Shown one piece after another: positions 12,201-24,600 of a stretch of DNA of 64,000 nucleotides. The notes beneath the pieces are model-generated. The model was not told where the DNA came from. It saw only the letters and a list, made by a program, of their open reading frames with translations, and made no database searches. Origin of the DNA: Cruorifilaria tuberocauda (taxonomy: Eukaryota; Nematoda; Chromadorea; Rhabditida; Onchocercidae). Numbering within the stretch: position 1 is the stretch's first letter; each line of letters starts with the position of its first letter. Location of the stretch: positions 124,001 to 188,000 of the forward strand of contig JABVXU010000012.1 of NCBI GenBank assembly GCA_013365365.1. Reading direction: 5' to 3'. Made by a program: the position numbers and the translations under genes.

Positions 12201-15200
12201 TGTAACTAATTAAATGATCGATTTCTGATCTTCCTCCCCCCTTTCTTGCTGGATAATTTCTTAATTATAACTTCCTTAGATATTATTACAAATTTAACTT
12301 TAACTCTTTGAATTCTAGCACCGTACTGATCTGCAACTGTCTAGGTAAGCATCATTATAGATTTGTCTCTTAAGATTAGTTTTTGTTTGACAGTTTTATG
12401 GTTTTTTATTGGTATGGTTATCTTGACAATCAAATATTGACTCATCCAGTAGTAGTCTTACTGAAATATATTTGTCACGCTCAGGAAAAGAAGAGACATG
12501 TGGTGTAAGGTTGTATACTAAAACCTAAATTCCTTTTTTACAGGAAAATTTTGTTTAATCGAAGTTAATTTAATTAAAATCTGGAGTTTGGAGTTTAGTT
12601 TAGTGTAATAAAAGCATATATTGTATGAAAATTTGGTATTTTGCTGTTGAATAAAACATAAAAATTGGAAAATGAGAGAGGAGGAAGAAGGAAAGAAACC
12701 AACTTGTCCGAATGTTTTGTTTTTCTTCTGTGTTTTGTTAAGCTTGTCTCTTTCTTCAAAAAAGGGACGAAAAGGAAGAGCAAAGATTTTTAATAATAAT
12801 TTTAGTTATAATGATCATGATGACAATAGGACAGGTAATAATAATAAATATAGTGATGAAAGTAGTAGCGATGATTGTAATCATGAAGATGTGATAAGAA
12901 TAACGATAAAAAGAGAACTGTAATTTGATGCTGCTAGTTTTTCAATGTTGAAAACATGTTATGTGGGAGGAAATCGGAAAGAGATTAATATATTATGATC
13001 ATTTATAAATGAATCCAAAAAAAAACTGAATTTACAAACTTTTCTCTTCTTTTAAACCATAGAATTTGATTTAAGAACTGTTTAATACGACGCATAGTTT
13101 TTTTTTTTTTATTTTAGATATTTTAGAAATATTTTTTTTATATTTTAGAAAATTTAGAGGCACTGAAAATTATGATTATAGAACTGATTGTTTTTGGTTT
13201 TTGCAAATCCCTTCATGAAGCAAAGTTATAGTTGTAGTAGCAATTGTTGAAATGTGTTGCTACAGAAGATATAGTTTATTATTGAATTGAATTAAATTGT
13301 TTATCTTTTGATTAGAGGATCATAAAGTATGCCGATAAGTAGTTTTCGCCAAGTTAAGAAGTGGTAGTTTCTGGCGTTAGATAGAAGCTTAAAATAGTGT
13401 TCAAAAGATGAAAGTGAGGGATATGCAGACAAACATTATTTATTTGTGGACATAGAAACAGATATTTTGGATTATTTTAGCAGAATGGCCTTGTTCTGAT
13501 TATGGTAATATGTAAAGAGAGCTATGTTTTCGTTCGAAATCACTAACGAGTACTTTGTATGCATAAAGTTTGAGATAAGTTATCGATGCATATAGATTTA
13601 TCACTGATAGCCATTTTAGATTAACCTTTTTCCCTTTTTCCTCTTTTTTTGAGAATTACTTTTTTATAGGATGACTAAGTTCAAGGTTTTTTTACGCTGA
13701 TAGTATGAAGCGGAATCGGTCTGTTGTCAGTAAAAAAACTTTTAAGCATCATATTATCTAACCCTTACTGCTTATGATATGTGCATACTCATCAGCATCA
13801 GTTTCTGAAATTTAAATTCTAATATTCCTGTTTCTTCTCGTTACATAAATCGGTCTTTCTATTTAAGAATTCTTTCTTTTATATATATACATATATATAT
13901 TGCTTGTTAGAACAAAAAAGAATGCAAAAGATTTCGGATAATTATTGCAGTATTGCTTTCACTTCACGACAGTAGTCTCGTTTCGCGATAGACTTTTAAC
14001 GAGAAATTTTCAAAGAGATTATTCGAGCATTTATACACTAAAAGAAATTATAAACATAGGAGAGGGTTGCAAATAACAGGCAAGCAAAGGGAAGAAAAAG
14101 TGTTAGAAAAGAAGTGACTGGAAAAAGTCGAGTGCTAGAATGGGATGGGTGTGGAAGGAATGAGTTCAAAGGGAATTGAAGTAATTTTTTTTTGAGATGG
14201 ATCGGGTCAGAAGGTGTTGAAGAGAAGTGATATTACTTACTGCTGTTTTAATAGACCAGCATTTGATAGGTGAAAAGAAAAGAGAAAAAATAACACGAGA
14301 TACAAATGAGAAAAATTGTTGCGCCGAATGAAAAATAATGAAATTTCTAGGTGCAAATTTCCTGTTCATGTAAATGAAAAATTGCCATTTCGGGTGGTTC
14401 GGCACAAGCGGTATATAGGAGCATGTTGGGTTTTGAAAAAAAAGTGAAAAACTTTTTACAATTTGTCACTTCTCCAGCAAGGATGGTTGGAGAAGTAGAG
14501 GAATTAAAAGACAAAAAAACGCTACTGAATCGAGAATATACAAGAAACCAAATGATTTAACACCTTTTTTACCCTTCCATATATCTCCTTAAATTCTTTC
14601 AGGCGTCGTTTCCCTTTCTGTAGTTTGGTTTTTTTTTTCTTTTTTTGCAATTTTTTTGCTCATCCGTTGAAATTATTAATGAGCAAAGGAAAAGGTGGCT
14701 TTTTTTCAAAAATTTTCCAATGAAATAGCATTGAAAGAACCATAATGAAACTGTTGGAGATGAAACGAGCGAATGGATATGATGATATTAGATTAATGAC
14801 AGAATTCTTATCAATTTTTCTGACACTAAATTTAGTGCTAATTAACTCTCATTTTGACAAAAAACGAAAAGGAAATTGATCTTTTGAAGAATCTTGAATA
14901 CATTTACGAGAAAACGAAGATATTTTTACTTCAACCATACTACTAATTGTTTTCAGATGAAATTAAGGTTGTTTTAAGAAATTTTATCCATTGATGTCAG
15001 CTTCGTTCTCTTCATATGTCAAGATATGATAATGATAGATCCATCTTTTGCTTCATCTTTTGGATTTCCTTTATCAGTATGTGAGTTTTGTGATGTGAAT
15101 CATAATGCATAAATTATGTTCTTATTATTCATTTTTTATAAATTTTTTTACCTATAGGAGGCTGAAAAATTATGATCAGAGAATTTTTGCATATAGTAAT

Positions 15201-17274
15201 GTAATTTATCGCGGATATTTAATATTCTGATATATTAAGTCAAATTTTATGGGTGAAGTTCCGTCCAGTAGTGATAGAGATAGAGTCATCTCATGTAATA
15301 TTAGAGGATAGAATGATTATCAATGATTTCATACTAGCTGAAAATGCTTTAGAAAGTCTCAATGTTTGAAAACGAAAAGGGATTGATAAAGTATTACTGG
15401 GTAATAGGGAAATGCGAAGGAACTGAGAATTTAGTACTGCAATATTGAATTATTTTCTTCACTCTTTTTGTATAAAAAATTTGTGTTATTTGGCAATTAG
15501 CACACAGTTTAACCTTTTCCTTTTCTTTTCCCTTTCACTTTTCCGTTCTAACAAATTAGCTGCTCATAAAGGTAAGATAAATAGGAATGAGTTAAGGAGA
15601 ACCAGCTGCTGTCATTCTGCGATTTCTTCGTTTCCTTTCACACATTTTTGTTTTTGATGGTACTATTTCTCTTCCTTTCTTTGTTTTTTCGTTATGTGAT
15701 GACAGCAGATAGTGATGATGATCGTGATAATACTTTTAAAAAATTCAAAGTGCTATTTGTTTCAAAGTTGTTCAATAACTTTCATTGCTAATAATTCTTA
15801 GTGTAGTTATTACCACTATCACCTGTCATCAACAGAGTGATTTGAATAAATGATATTGTCTTCTTGATTATTATTATCATAATGATTAGTCTTACCAATA
15901 ACAGAACATGATTATCGCTATCTCTAATCCACATCTCTAAAGAGTAATCTTCTAATATTGTGTTAAGAAACTGGAAAAAAAGATGATAGTTAAGAAAGGT
16001 GGGAAGTTTGAGATTCCATCATTATCTCATAGTTGCTATTTTTGGTAATATTTGAGATTTGAAAATTGCTTTTTATATTTTTAAAATATTTCTTTTCATC
16101 CTTCCTTCCTTGCTTCTTCTTTAATTCATTTTATTTTTAGTTTCTTGTTCGAATAATGCTTAGAGAAGAAGATGAAAATTTGATGGTAAATGATAACACT
16201 ATTTGTTACAGTCACTGAACGAGCTCATTTCATATTCACTTGATATTGAGCTCCGCACGATTTGCTCTTCTACGATAATTTAATGATTTAAAGGAAGGGA
16301 TGGAAAACCGATGATAGTTAGTAATGGCAAAGTTATACTATTTAATGTGGGAAGTAGTATCACCACTGAGGGATTTAGAAGAAAGTTACCGATGAGGAAA
16401 TTAACAAGAAACAAAATTCTTTTGATTTACTCATTAAAAATAAAATTGTTCCCTTTATAAAATTAAAAGAAGAATCAAATTCTTCAAAATTTATTATATT
16501 TTTATTTATATCGTTATATACTTCGAAAGCATCGATCTTGCCTGGCAATGCTGTACCTAAGACATAATAAAAACGGATGTTTGAAAGAGAACAGATAGAT
16601 TGGAAGGTTGTACCTGAATTGCATTTTATTGCATTAGTGCTGCAGTACCAACCACACTAATCATTTCCGTTTCCAAACTAAGTTGATAGAAATATAATTT
16701 TTTTTTTAATTAAAACAATTTCTCGAAAATCGATTAAAATTCTGACTAATATTTTTCAAATTTCAAATTTGCAGAATACAAAGTTCATACTGAATTTTCG
16801 TATTTTGAAAATCTCCTTCGTTAACAATGATGTTATTTTTTGACATAAATGACTTGAAGAGGTTCATTTTTGTTTCATCTTTCATCATCGTCTTTGCCTT
16901 ACAAACTTTTTTTCCAGCTATGTGGAAGTGAAGTTGGACGAAAAACATTGCGCATCAAAGGTATCTATGCATTGCTACGAGAATTTGATCGTGCTTCAGC
17001 CGATTCGGTATCATTATTAAAGAAAAACTCATTGGAAGAATCACTGGTAATACCGGTTAACGAGAATGAAATCACAAATGACCATTCCCAATCTGAAATG
17101 CAGGATCGACAAAATCTTCAAGTTGGATCAGTTCATAACATCCAGGAAATGGCTACAAGCGCTACTAATATGTGGGATGTAAAATTCCTAGGTGAAACAG
17201 GAAATTTAACATATATAGATGGACAAAATTGTTCGACTTTACATGCACTGATTGGCTTGCTTATTCAAGATTGA
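6238..17274 (+). CDS. HGH1: HGH1 homologue (armadillo-type chaperone cofactor)
   Basis: Exons are 6238-6381, 6636-6878, 7341-7392, 7677-7877, 11119-11306 and 16918-17274. Junction phases agree throughout and give 394 residues, close to the roughly 390 of the human protein. The N-terminal two thirds is helical and armadillo-like. Residues 249-256 (LPLQLQYY), preceded by an acidic stretch, and 283-298 (GRKTLRIKGIYALLRE) match the DUF383/DUF384 region that defines the family. The C-terminus STLHALIGLLIQD corresponds to the final conserved helix. In yeast and mammals HGH1 is cytosolic and assists the TRiC/CCT chaperonin in folding eEF2; that role is inferred here. Unusual points are about 80 mostly polar residues (301-380) inserted inside the conserved C-terminal region, no tail after the last helix, and two introns of 3.2 and 5.6 kb. 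The family call is firm. Exon 4 could not start at the nearer acceptor at 7665, because that reading meets a stop. Confidence 0.9.
6908..6969 (+). repeat. Two-copy tandem duplication, 32-nt period
   Basis: Thirty bases at 6908-6937 recur exactly at 6940-6969, separated by the dinucleotide cg. The duplication lies in HGH1 intron 2, starting about 30 nt after the donor at 6879. Absence of any mismatch suggests a recent slippage or duplication event. Confidence 0.95.
7878..11118 (+). other. HGH1: HGH1 intron 4 (3.2 kb)
   Basis: The donor is A|gtaag at 7878 and the acceptor is catctcag ending at 11118. The intron is A+T-rich and holds copy B of the 60-bp repeat (9601-9660). Short open frames inside it have no recognisable domain or family pattern. 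I see no nested gene. Confidence 0.8.
9601..9660 (+). repeat. 60-bp dispersed repeat, copy B
   Basis: This is an exact copy of 2824-2883, in the same orientation, inside HGH1 intron 4 about 6.8 kb away. The flanks on both sides are unrelated to those of copy A. It has no coding role here. Confidence 0.95.
11307..16917 (+). other. HGH1: HGH1 intron 5 (5.6 kb)
   Basis: The donor is CAG|gtaaat at 11307 and the acceptor is a clean tttttttccag ending at 16917. The contents are A+T-rich with poly-T tracts and a short (TA)n run at 13880-13900. Small open frames on both strands (for example 11736-11954 and 12672-12923) have low-complexity composition and no family signature. I find no nested gene. 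Confidence 0.8.
13880..13900. repeat. (TA)n microsatellite with one interruption
   Basis: Alternating TA dinucleotides with a single C interruption, located in HGH1 intron 5. Confidence 0.9.
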
Positions 17275-17412
17275 AATCTTGATCTATATGGAAAAATCTA
17301 ATAGAGAAATTCGTATTGAATACTGTTCCAATATCTTTTATGCAAAACCGTTAAGGCTGCTAGGTACCATGGAGATCTATGATTATTGATTTCGACTTCT
17401 TTCAAATGCGGA

Positions 17413-17418
17413 AATAAA
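17413..17418 (+). terminator. HGH1: Candidate poly(A) signal of HGH1
   Basis: AATAAA lies about 140 nt downstream of the HGH1 stop, a reasonable 3' UTR length. No transcript evidence is available. Confidence 0.5.
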
Positions 17419-20400
17419 CGAGCTGAAGTAGATAAGTTTAAACTACTTGTTGCATTATATATTTATAAAAAGGTTCTATAAGTTCTTTTTTCTTTTTTCT
17501 TTTAAAAAGGTTCTTTTTTCTTGTTCCAATTTGTAAATTTTGTTTTTTTCGAAGTGTTGAATATTTTTTAATTTTGTTTGATAAGACAAAAAGTTGTTCA
17601 TGAATGTGTATTTCTTGAATGTTATTTTAATGTTGTGTGCGAATTCACTATTCAACTAATTATTTTTACGGCCAAACATTTGGGCAAAATACTTCAACCC
17701 TCTTGCCGGCAATACTCAGACTTAAAATTGAGCAATTTAATTTAGTTTAAGTAATTTGAATTGCATTGAGTTTGTGTTAAAGCTATTTTACTCCATGTCC
17801 AACTTATCTCTTTCTATTCGTTCCTTCTTTTGCTTTCTTGTTTTCAGTTCCATGAAGCATTCTTGATAAGAATGATTAGGCTTTATGCGTTATCCCTTCA
17901 TAGCGAATCATCTATCACAATTTTTGCTCTAAATAGTTCGTTCGCTATGATTCTTCAAACTTTCCATGTAACCAAAATATTGGATACATCAGAAGTTATT
18001 ATATCATCAAAAGCTACAATATTTCTGGAAATTTGAAATTCCAAAATTTAAATTACAAAAAAATCGCATTCCTCTTTTCTTTCCCTTAAAAAAAAAGACA
18101 TGCCATGTTGACATTTTAACATCGATTATCTTTCACTTACGACATCCGTATTCGACGACTATCTTCACCATATGGTGTTAAAAACTTGTTGTCACACCAG
18201 AAATATGTCGCAATTAAATCAGATCTAATTCGGTCGTGCCAATCTACCGGCAGTGTGTTACATTTTGACAGGAGTGTTATATCAATAAAATTGAGTTTGT
18301 TAATGATGACAAATGAGTTGGAGGAATACAATAAGCAAGCAGCTATATTTACTGATTTCTGTGCCCGTTATTTGTCGGTAGCTTAGTTCAATGGTAATGA
18401 AAGTACTGTTCGTGCAATTTCCAACGGCAAAAAGTAACAGCAATTTTGTAAGTTACTATCGCTAGAATATTATTTCTGTTTGCACCATACATAGTAGCAC
18501 TCTCCTTCCTTTCTGCTAAGCTTCAAGCAGTATCATCAGATTGAGATAATATTATGTTATTTAAATTTCAATTCGAACAGTTACCTGGCACAGGTAGCGA
18601 ATACTATAAAATTTCTTTTTATAATGTCAGTTATTAATTAAGTACATATATATTTAAACTGTTTAATTTGCATAGCAATCAAATATTTGAGATAGAATGT
18701 TAAAAAGATGAAGAGAAGGTCCAAAGTAGAGCCACTGGGCTTATTTAGGTCATTCATTCTGCACATGCATAAATATACTAATCAATCCAAACCTAAATTT
18801 ATTTTTCATAGTTTTTTCTATTTCTTTTGCCAACATTATTTTGAGAAAATAACATTTTAGTAACGAATAATTGAAGAACAATTTTGGTAGTACTGAATCA
18901 GAAATTGTTCTTTTGTCATAATCGAATTAGACAAAAAGTATATCATTCTGATAATATTGATGATTAGAATTATTTAATGGCGACTGGCTATCAGCATATC
19001 AAGGTAATAACAACTGCTTCTTGCACTTTCCTGCATGTGTGTTATAAAATAATTTTTTAATGTATTGAGGAAAAAGAAATCATTGCATGTAGGAATGTTG
19101 AATTCTTGGAATTTCAAAAAATGATAAAGATAAGAGTCATATCCGAAACATTTCACTCAACCTAGATATAGATCGATTTCTAGCTTAAATTTGAGTGAAA
19201 AATAGTGAGTTTTACAACGAATAAATTAAACCTGTTATGCCATATGTTAATGGTTATACGTCGAGTAAAAAAAGAAAACATTACCGCAAATAGGTTGAGC
19301 AGTTAACAGTAAAGCAGTAATGTTTTCAATTAATTTAAAAAAGAAAACCATAATAAAGGCAGAAAAACAAGGAAAGAAGTACAATATTAATCTAAATTTC
19401 ATAAATGAACTGTTCATCAAATAGTTGAGTAGTATATGTGATTAATATTTTCATTTAATTATAAGTTCAAATATACTAATTAAAACTTTCATATCTCATT
19501 CTTAGGTCATTTTTTTTGTTCAGGAGTAAAACATATGACCGCACAGTGATCCTTTTTTTCCAGATATACCATTCATTGCTTACCCTTAGACTACAACTAT
19601 AGTAACACCTTCTGAAAATCTGTGGTAAAAGCATATGTAATACCGTGTTATAACAAAGTATATGATAGCATTACCGTACATTGAGTGATCCGAAGTATGA
19701 TCAAGACATTATAGTAATGAATAATACTACCGTATGCCTTAAATTATATGGACATCTATCTAATTAATGTTATTTATTTTAGTGATATAAATAATTTTGC
19801 AAAATCTTGAATACAAAGTACATTCCTACATATAATAAATGAGACACGTCAGTTTAAACTTTTTCTGTTCATATATATTTTACATTAAAATACTATGGAA
19901 CAGCGAATGACGCTTACTCATCACGTAATCAACCACAATCTTGTGAAGACTAAACCTAAAATAGGTATAGTATAAAGTAAAGTCCTTACAACAAATTTGT
20001 ATCACTTTACATTAATTGTCTCGACCAGAGCTTTGATGTGTAATTGTGTAGAAATTTGGTTAGAGTATACAGCAGTAATAAAACTATCAATAAATCATTT
20101 CATCTTACGTCCGTTAACTTTACTAACAACAGCTATGATCACGTACTCCCTCCTTTTACTCTCTTATTACTACAATATAAGAAGCGAATTTCTCATCAAT
20201 CTCAGAAGCAAATTACATATTACCGTATCCCATACATTCATTCTATCATTCAGATTGATATATGCAAAGATTTCATCTCCTTATCACGCTATGAAGGCTG
20301 TATTCAAACGTATGTACGTCATTTTCTGCTAATAAACTAACATTATTTATATCTGATTACTTAGAAATTAAATTTGACACCTTCGATCTTTGCGCTTTTC

Positions 20401-20539
20401 CAGAAAAAAGAGAAGAAAGTATGAATGAAACATAATGATAGCAGTTGTAAGCAAGGAGCTTGTTATGTAGCAGTAGAAAGTAGAGATGATCTGGAGCGAA
20501 GAAGGTGGAGAAGATGAATGAATTCCCGTTCCTTCTTTA

Positions 20540-20890
20540 TGATAATAATACTGCTGGTAGTGGTGATGGTGGTAGCATGATGGTAGCACGGTGGCAAAGG
20601 TGGGAATGGTGGTAGTGGTAGCGGCGGTAGTGGCAATGTGGTGATAGAGAAGGGATGGATTGAAGTGGTACCGCCCAGGTATGTTAGCAGTAGCAGTGGT
20701 AGCAGGAGCAACAGCAGTTCCACTTTATCTCGGGGTGGGTTTTTCTCTCTTTAGCCGTTCCACTCCCACTTCCCCGTCCTCCGCATATCCCGCCTCCCGA
20801 AACCCCCGTCCCTGCTCCTTCCTCCCCTCTACTACCTTTTCATCTCCATTCCATAGACATAACTTCTCCCCACTCCACCCCTTCAAATGA
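20540..20890. other. Strand-asymmetric G-rich/C-rich block upstream of tbx-2
   Basis: From about 20550 to 20710 the + strand is rich in GGT and GGTAGT units with few C. From about 20755 to 20885 it is rich in C and CT with few G. The switch near 20735 is abrupt and contrasts with the A+T-rich surroundings. The block ends about 0.8 kb before the tbx-2 start. A promoter-proximal or outron role is possible but unproven. It also explains overlapping spurious open frames here. Confidence 0.6.
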
Positions 20891-20964
20891 TGAAGCGACC
20901 AATAAGATGTAAAATTTATCGAATCGCCCACCTAAATGCTACCATTCACAGAACATATTTTAGT

Positions 20965-20990
20965 ACACACACACACATGCACACACACGC
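20965..20990. repeat. (CA)n microsatellite, imperfect
   Basis: A run of CA dinucleotides interrupted by TG and G, about 0.7 kb upstream of tbx-2. Confidence 0.9.
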
Positions 20991-21697
20991 AAACACGTAC
21001 ATACATCCAGAGAGCAGTAAACACAACTTCCAAAGGTGTCAATTTCGTCAGTTGTCCCTGCTACTGCTCCCATCGAAAAGCTGTCTGTCCGCGTTATCCA
21101 AATCTGTCCATCTCCCACTATCAACAGACCACAATTAAAATCACTCATCCTTATCACCACCCTTATCAACATCGCTATCTTCAGGAAGCATATCCAAGAA
21201 CTGCTTTACGCATTGTACTGTATTCAGATATGTGTATCTGTATCTAGCTATTGGTTATATGTGAGTGTCTTGTAAGCAGTCATATCTCTTCAAATCCTTA
21301 ACTTTTTCTACATTTCAATACAGTATTGAGTTACGATATCACCAATAAGGATAGTGAGTGAGTTGTTTATTTTGATATCAATGATACGGTATGTAATATT
21401 ATTCTGCATACGTTTAATTTATCCCATACATATATGCAGGCATTCGTTTGGCTCCAATTGTACGCTTCAACAACGGTATTTCTTGTGCACATTTTTGGAT
21501 GCTTACCGAATGGTTACTGTTTTATGGTATTGTCAGTAATTGCATTTATTTGCCAACTAATTACTGTAATTGAATATTCTATCGAGAAAAACGGAAAGCC
21601 TGTATTATTATTATTGTGCTAACTGAATAAGGTCGATATTACTATTGTAACAGCTAGTCCAAGCAATGTGCTAATATCGTTCTTTTACCGTATGCAC

Positions 21698-24600
21698 ATG
21701 GCATTTAATCCATTTTTGGCAAGGCCAGAACTGGCCTTGCTACCGCCTTACTTGCAACCACCACCATTTCCATCTTTGCCTGGCCCGACGGGTTTTTTTC
21801 CTCGGTTACCAACTGAAATAACCGAATTTGTGCCATCTTTACCATCAGCAGGTACACGAATTACGGATGATGACGGTGTAATTGATGATCCAAAAGTAGA
21901 ATTGGATGATAAAAATCTCTGGGATCAATTCTGTAATTGTGGTACAGAAATGGTCATCACTAAAAGTGGAAGGTGCAGGCTTCTTCTTTCGTAGCTAGAA
22001 AATCAAACTCCTAAAATTCAAAAAATTTGTTGTTTTGTTCAAAATCTGGAAGAATTTTACACTAAAAATTTGTCTTTTTTAATTTAAATATTACAATTTT
22101 AATTTTGAATTTAATTTCAATATAAATAGTATAGCCGAGAAAATCTTATGATTTGGACAGTAAACAGCTAAAATCATTTACCATTCATTTTGCGTTTTAT
22201 AATCATGCTCTCCAAAGTAACAAAATCATTATCATTACTTTCCATAACAACATTGTTTGTCCTTATTTTTGCATCCCTCATATATCACTTTTAAGCACAT
22301 TTACCGTATTCTCATCAATCTTATCTTAAAATTTACATATGTATATTTTGCTCTGACCTTCACTGATATCGTTGTTTCAAAAAAGTTATTTCTTTTTTTC
22401 TTTAATAAATTAATTTCGACATCTCTATTTCAGATTTTTTAAAAAAAAAGTGATATTTGTTGTTCCACTTATTTTATAAAGACGCTTCACTTCCAGATAT
22501 CGGAGCAGCTTCGAATTTCAAACTTAGAATAAATATTGCCACTATTATCTTATATTTATTCAACACTATCATTCATCGATAGATTCATTTCCTTGTGCCT
22601 ATCGGTTTATTGTTATAAGGTTTATATATACCATTTAATTGGCATGATCGTTGATTGACCAAGACAGATAGATCCTTTGCTTATTACAATCATATCTTCA
22701 TTATTTTTTCCGCCCAACCTGGCTGCCTGTTACTGTTTACAATACAACAATTCAAATATGCTTACGTTTCATAAGTTTAAAAAAATTTACCTCAAAGCGA
22801 ACCAAATTTGTTATTGTTGATAAATTAAGATCAAAAATGTAAACAAATTTTCTCAAAGAAAATTATATTCCGAGAGAATTGTCGATTTCGATAATTATTT
22901 TAGTTGTGGCAATAAAAAGGAAGACACAAAGATAGGGCGATAAGGAATACTTTGTGTTGTCAATTCTGCGAATGTATAAATAGATAATGATGTATGAATG
23001 TATAAATAGACTGATAAATCAATGAAAAGTTTCTTTTTTGATCAGAAAATCAAATAGCTCTTCAAGCTTAGATATCAAATCGATAAGCACAATTAAAATA
23101 GAAACGACAATGGAATGTGTTAATGAGTGACAATAAAGACAGCAACATATGGTTGAAATTGGTATGAATTTAAGAAAATTTGGAATGACAGACAGATTTT
23201 TCTTCCTTTCTATTTTCGTTTTTCTTTTCTCTCTCTCTCTCCCTCTCTCTTTGGTGTGTAAAATTTAAGGATTTTTATGAGGAAGAAGAGGGAAAAGGAT
23301 TTGTGAAAAGATAATAAAAAGAAGGGCTTCTTATCAAATTACCCAATCATATGGCAAACAAAAGGTAATGGCAATTATATCAACAACTACTCATTGTCTC
23401 TTTTATTGATCCCTCTCTTCACTTTTTTAATTTTATTTTTAACTCTTTCTTTTCTCCTTTTCCATGCTTATCTTTTATTTCGGAAAAAAGAAATCGGTTG
23501 AATTATATAAATCAGAATAGAAACACTTTTATTGATTGTAAATTAAGATTACCAACGTTATAATTTATCAGTAGCATTATCAATAGCACGAAATATATCT
23601 CCTCCATACTATTATATATTATTAATAGCGTAATTTGTGTAACATTTACGGGAAATGATTTTAAATGATAACATTACGTAATAAATGTATTTGTTATTAG
23701 ATCCAAGCAGAAACGAATCATTTCTGAGTTGCTAAGGGATGTTTGAGATTTGGTTCATAGTTTGATTCATTCAATCCATTCTAATAGTTATAATTGTAAT
23801 GCGACGATTTGTTAGAAATTGGAGTGGGAGAGGGAAAAAAGTTAAAAGTTTCTATTCAGAAATATGCCAAATTTTTTGCCATGAACTAAATTTTCGGTAA
23901 ATTATCAGTTACCAGAAAAGTAAGAATCTCGTCTGCTTGATGATCATATCTCACAAGATCACCTTCAATCACTTCCTTCCTAAACAAAATCAATGAAATT
24001 AATAAACTGAATATTCATTTCACATTTGAAATATACTGAGCAAATCTTAAATCGGTTTTAGTCGGTGACAAAATAAAAAGAAGATTTCGAAGTTGAATAT
24101 CCGTTAATTATACACATTGATAAATGTGGAAGATACACACACGCACACACAACCCATATCCACAGATACATTGAAATCTAATTGAAATATTCCGAATGTT
24201 TATATTTTCCATTTTTCTCAGATAATAACTTCTGATAATCACGTCTATATTAATACATATCATTGTGATATTTTTCACTTATCGGTGATAGGAGAAATGA
24301 TTTGATCCGATCAGAAATCCTTTCTAAATTTCTCCTCTATTCATCCAACTTTGTCCTTTCACATCTGCAAATCCTCTCTTTCCTCTTTCCCTTTCCCCGC
24401 TCCCCAATTCCCCATTCCCTGTACCCGTAGTTGGATCTTTGTCGATTTTCTTCATTTGTGTTAAAAAGATTTATGACATTTTATTAATGGTAGGCAAACG
24501 CATATGAGAAGGATAACACATTGCAATCTATTAATTTAAATTTAATTAATGGGTGTGAAATTGAAACAATGGAAAGATTAGTTTTCTGATGTCTTTCTTT

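Larger units (their letters stand above)
17275..21697. other. Intergenic region between HGH1 and tbx-2
   Basis: About 4.4 kb with no convincing gene. The first part should hold the HGH1 3' UTR. Open frames near 17830-18036 and 18137-18386 occur on both strands but match no family and lack clear coding texture. The last 1.2 kb holds a strand-asymmetric G-rich then C-rich block and a CA microsatellite, and probably contains tbx-2 promoter sequence. The overlapping open frames at 20000-21600 are mostly explained by local C richness, which lowers stop-codon frequency. Confidence 0.5.

Noticed and set aside
17830..18386. Open frames downstream of HGH1 on both strands
   Set aside because: No recognised homology; both strands are open together; a pseudogene could not be supported.
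20463..20723. Pro/Leu/Thr-rich open frames on the minus strand
   Set aside because: They result from the skewed GGT-rich block, where stop codons are rare; several frames are open at once.
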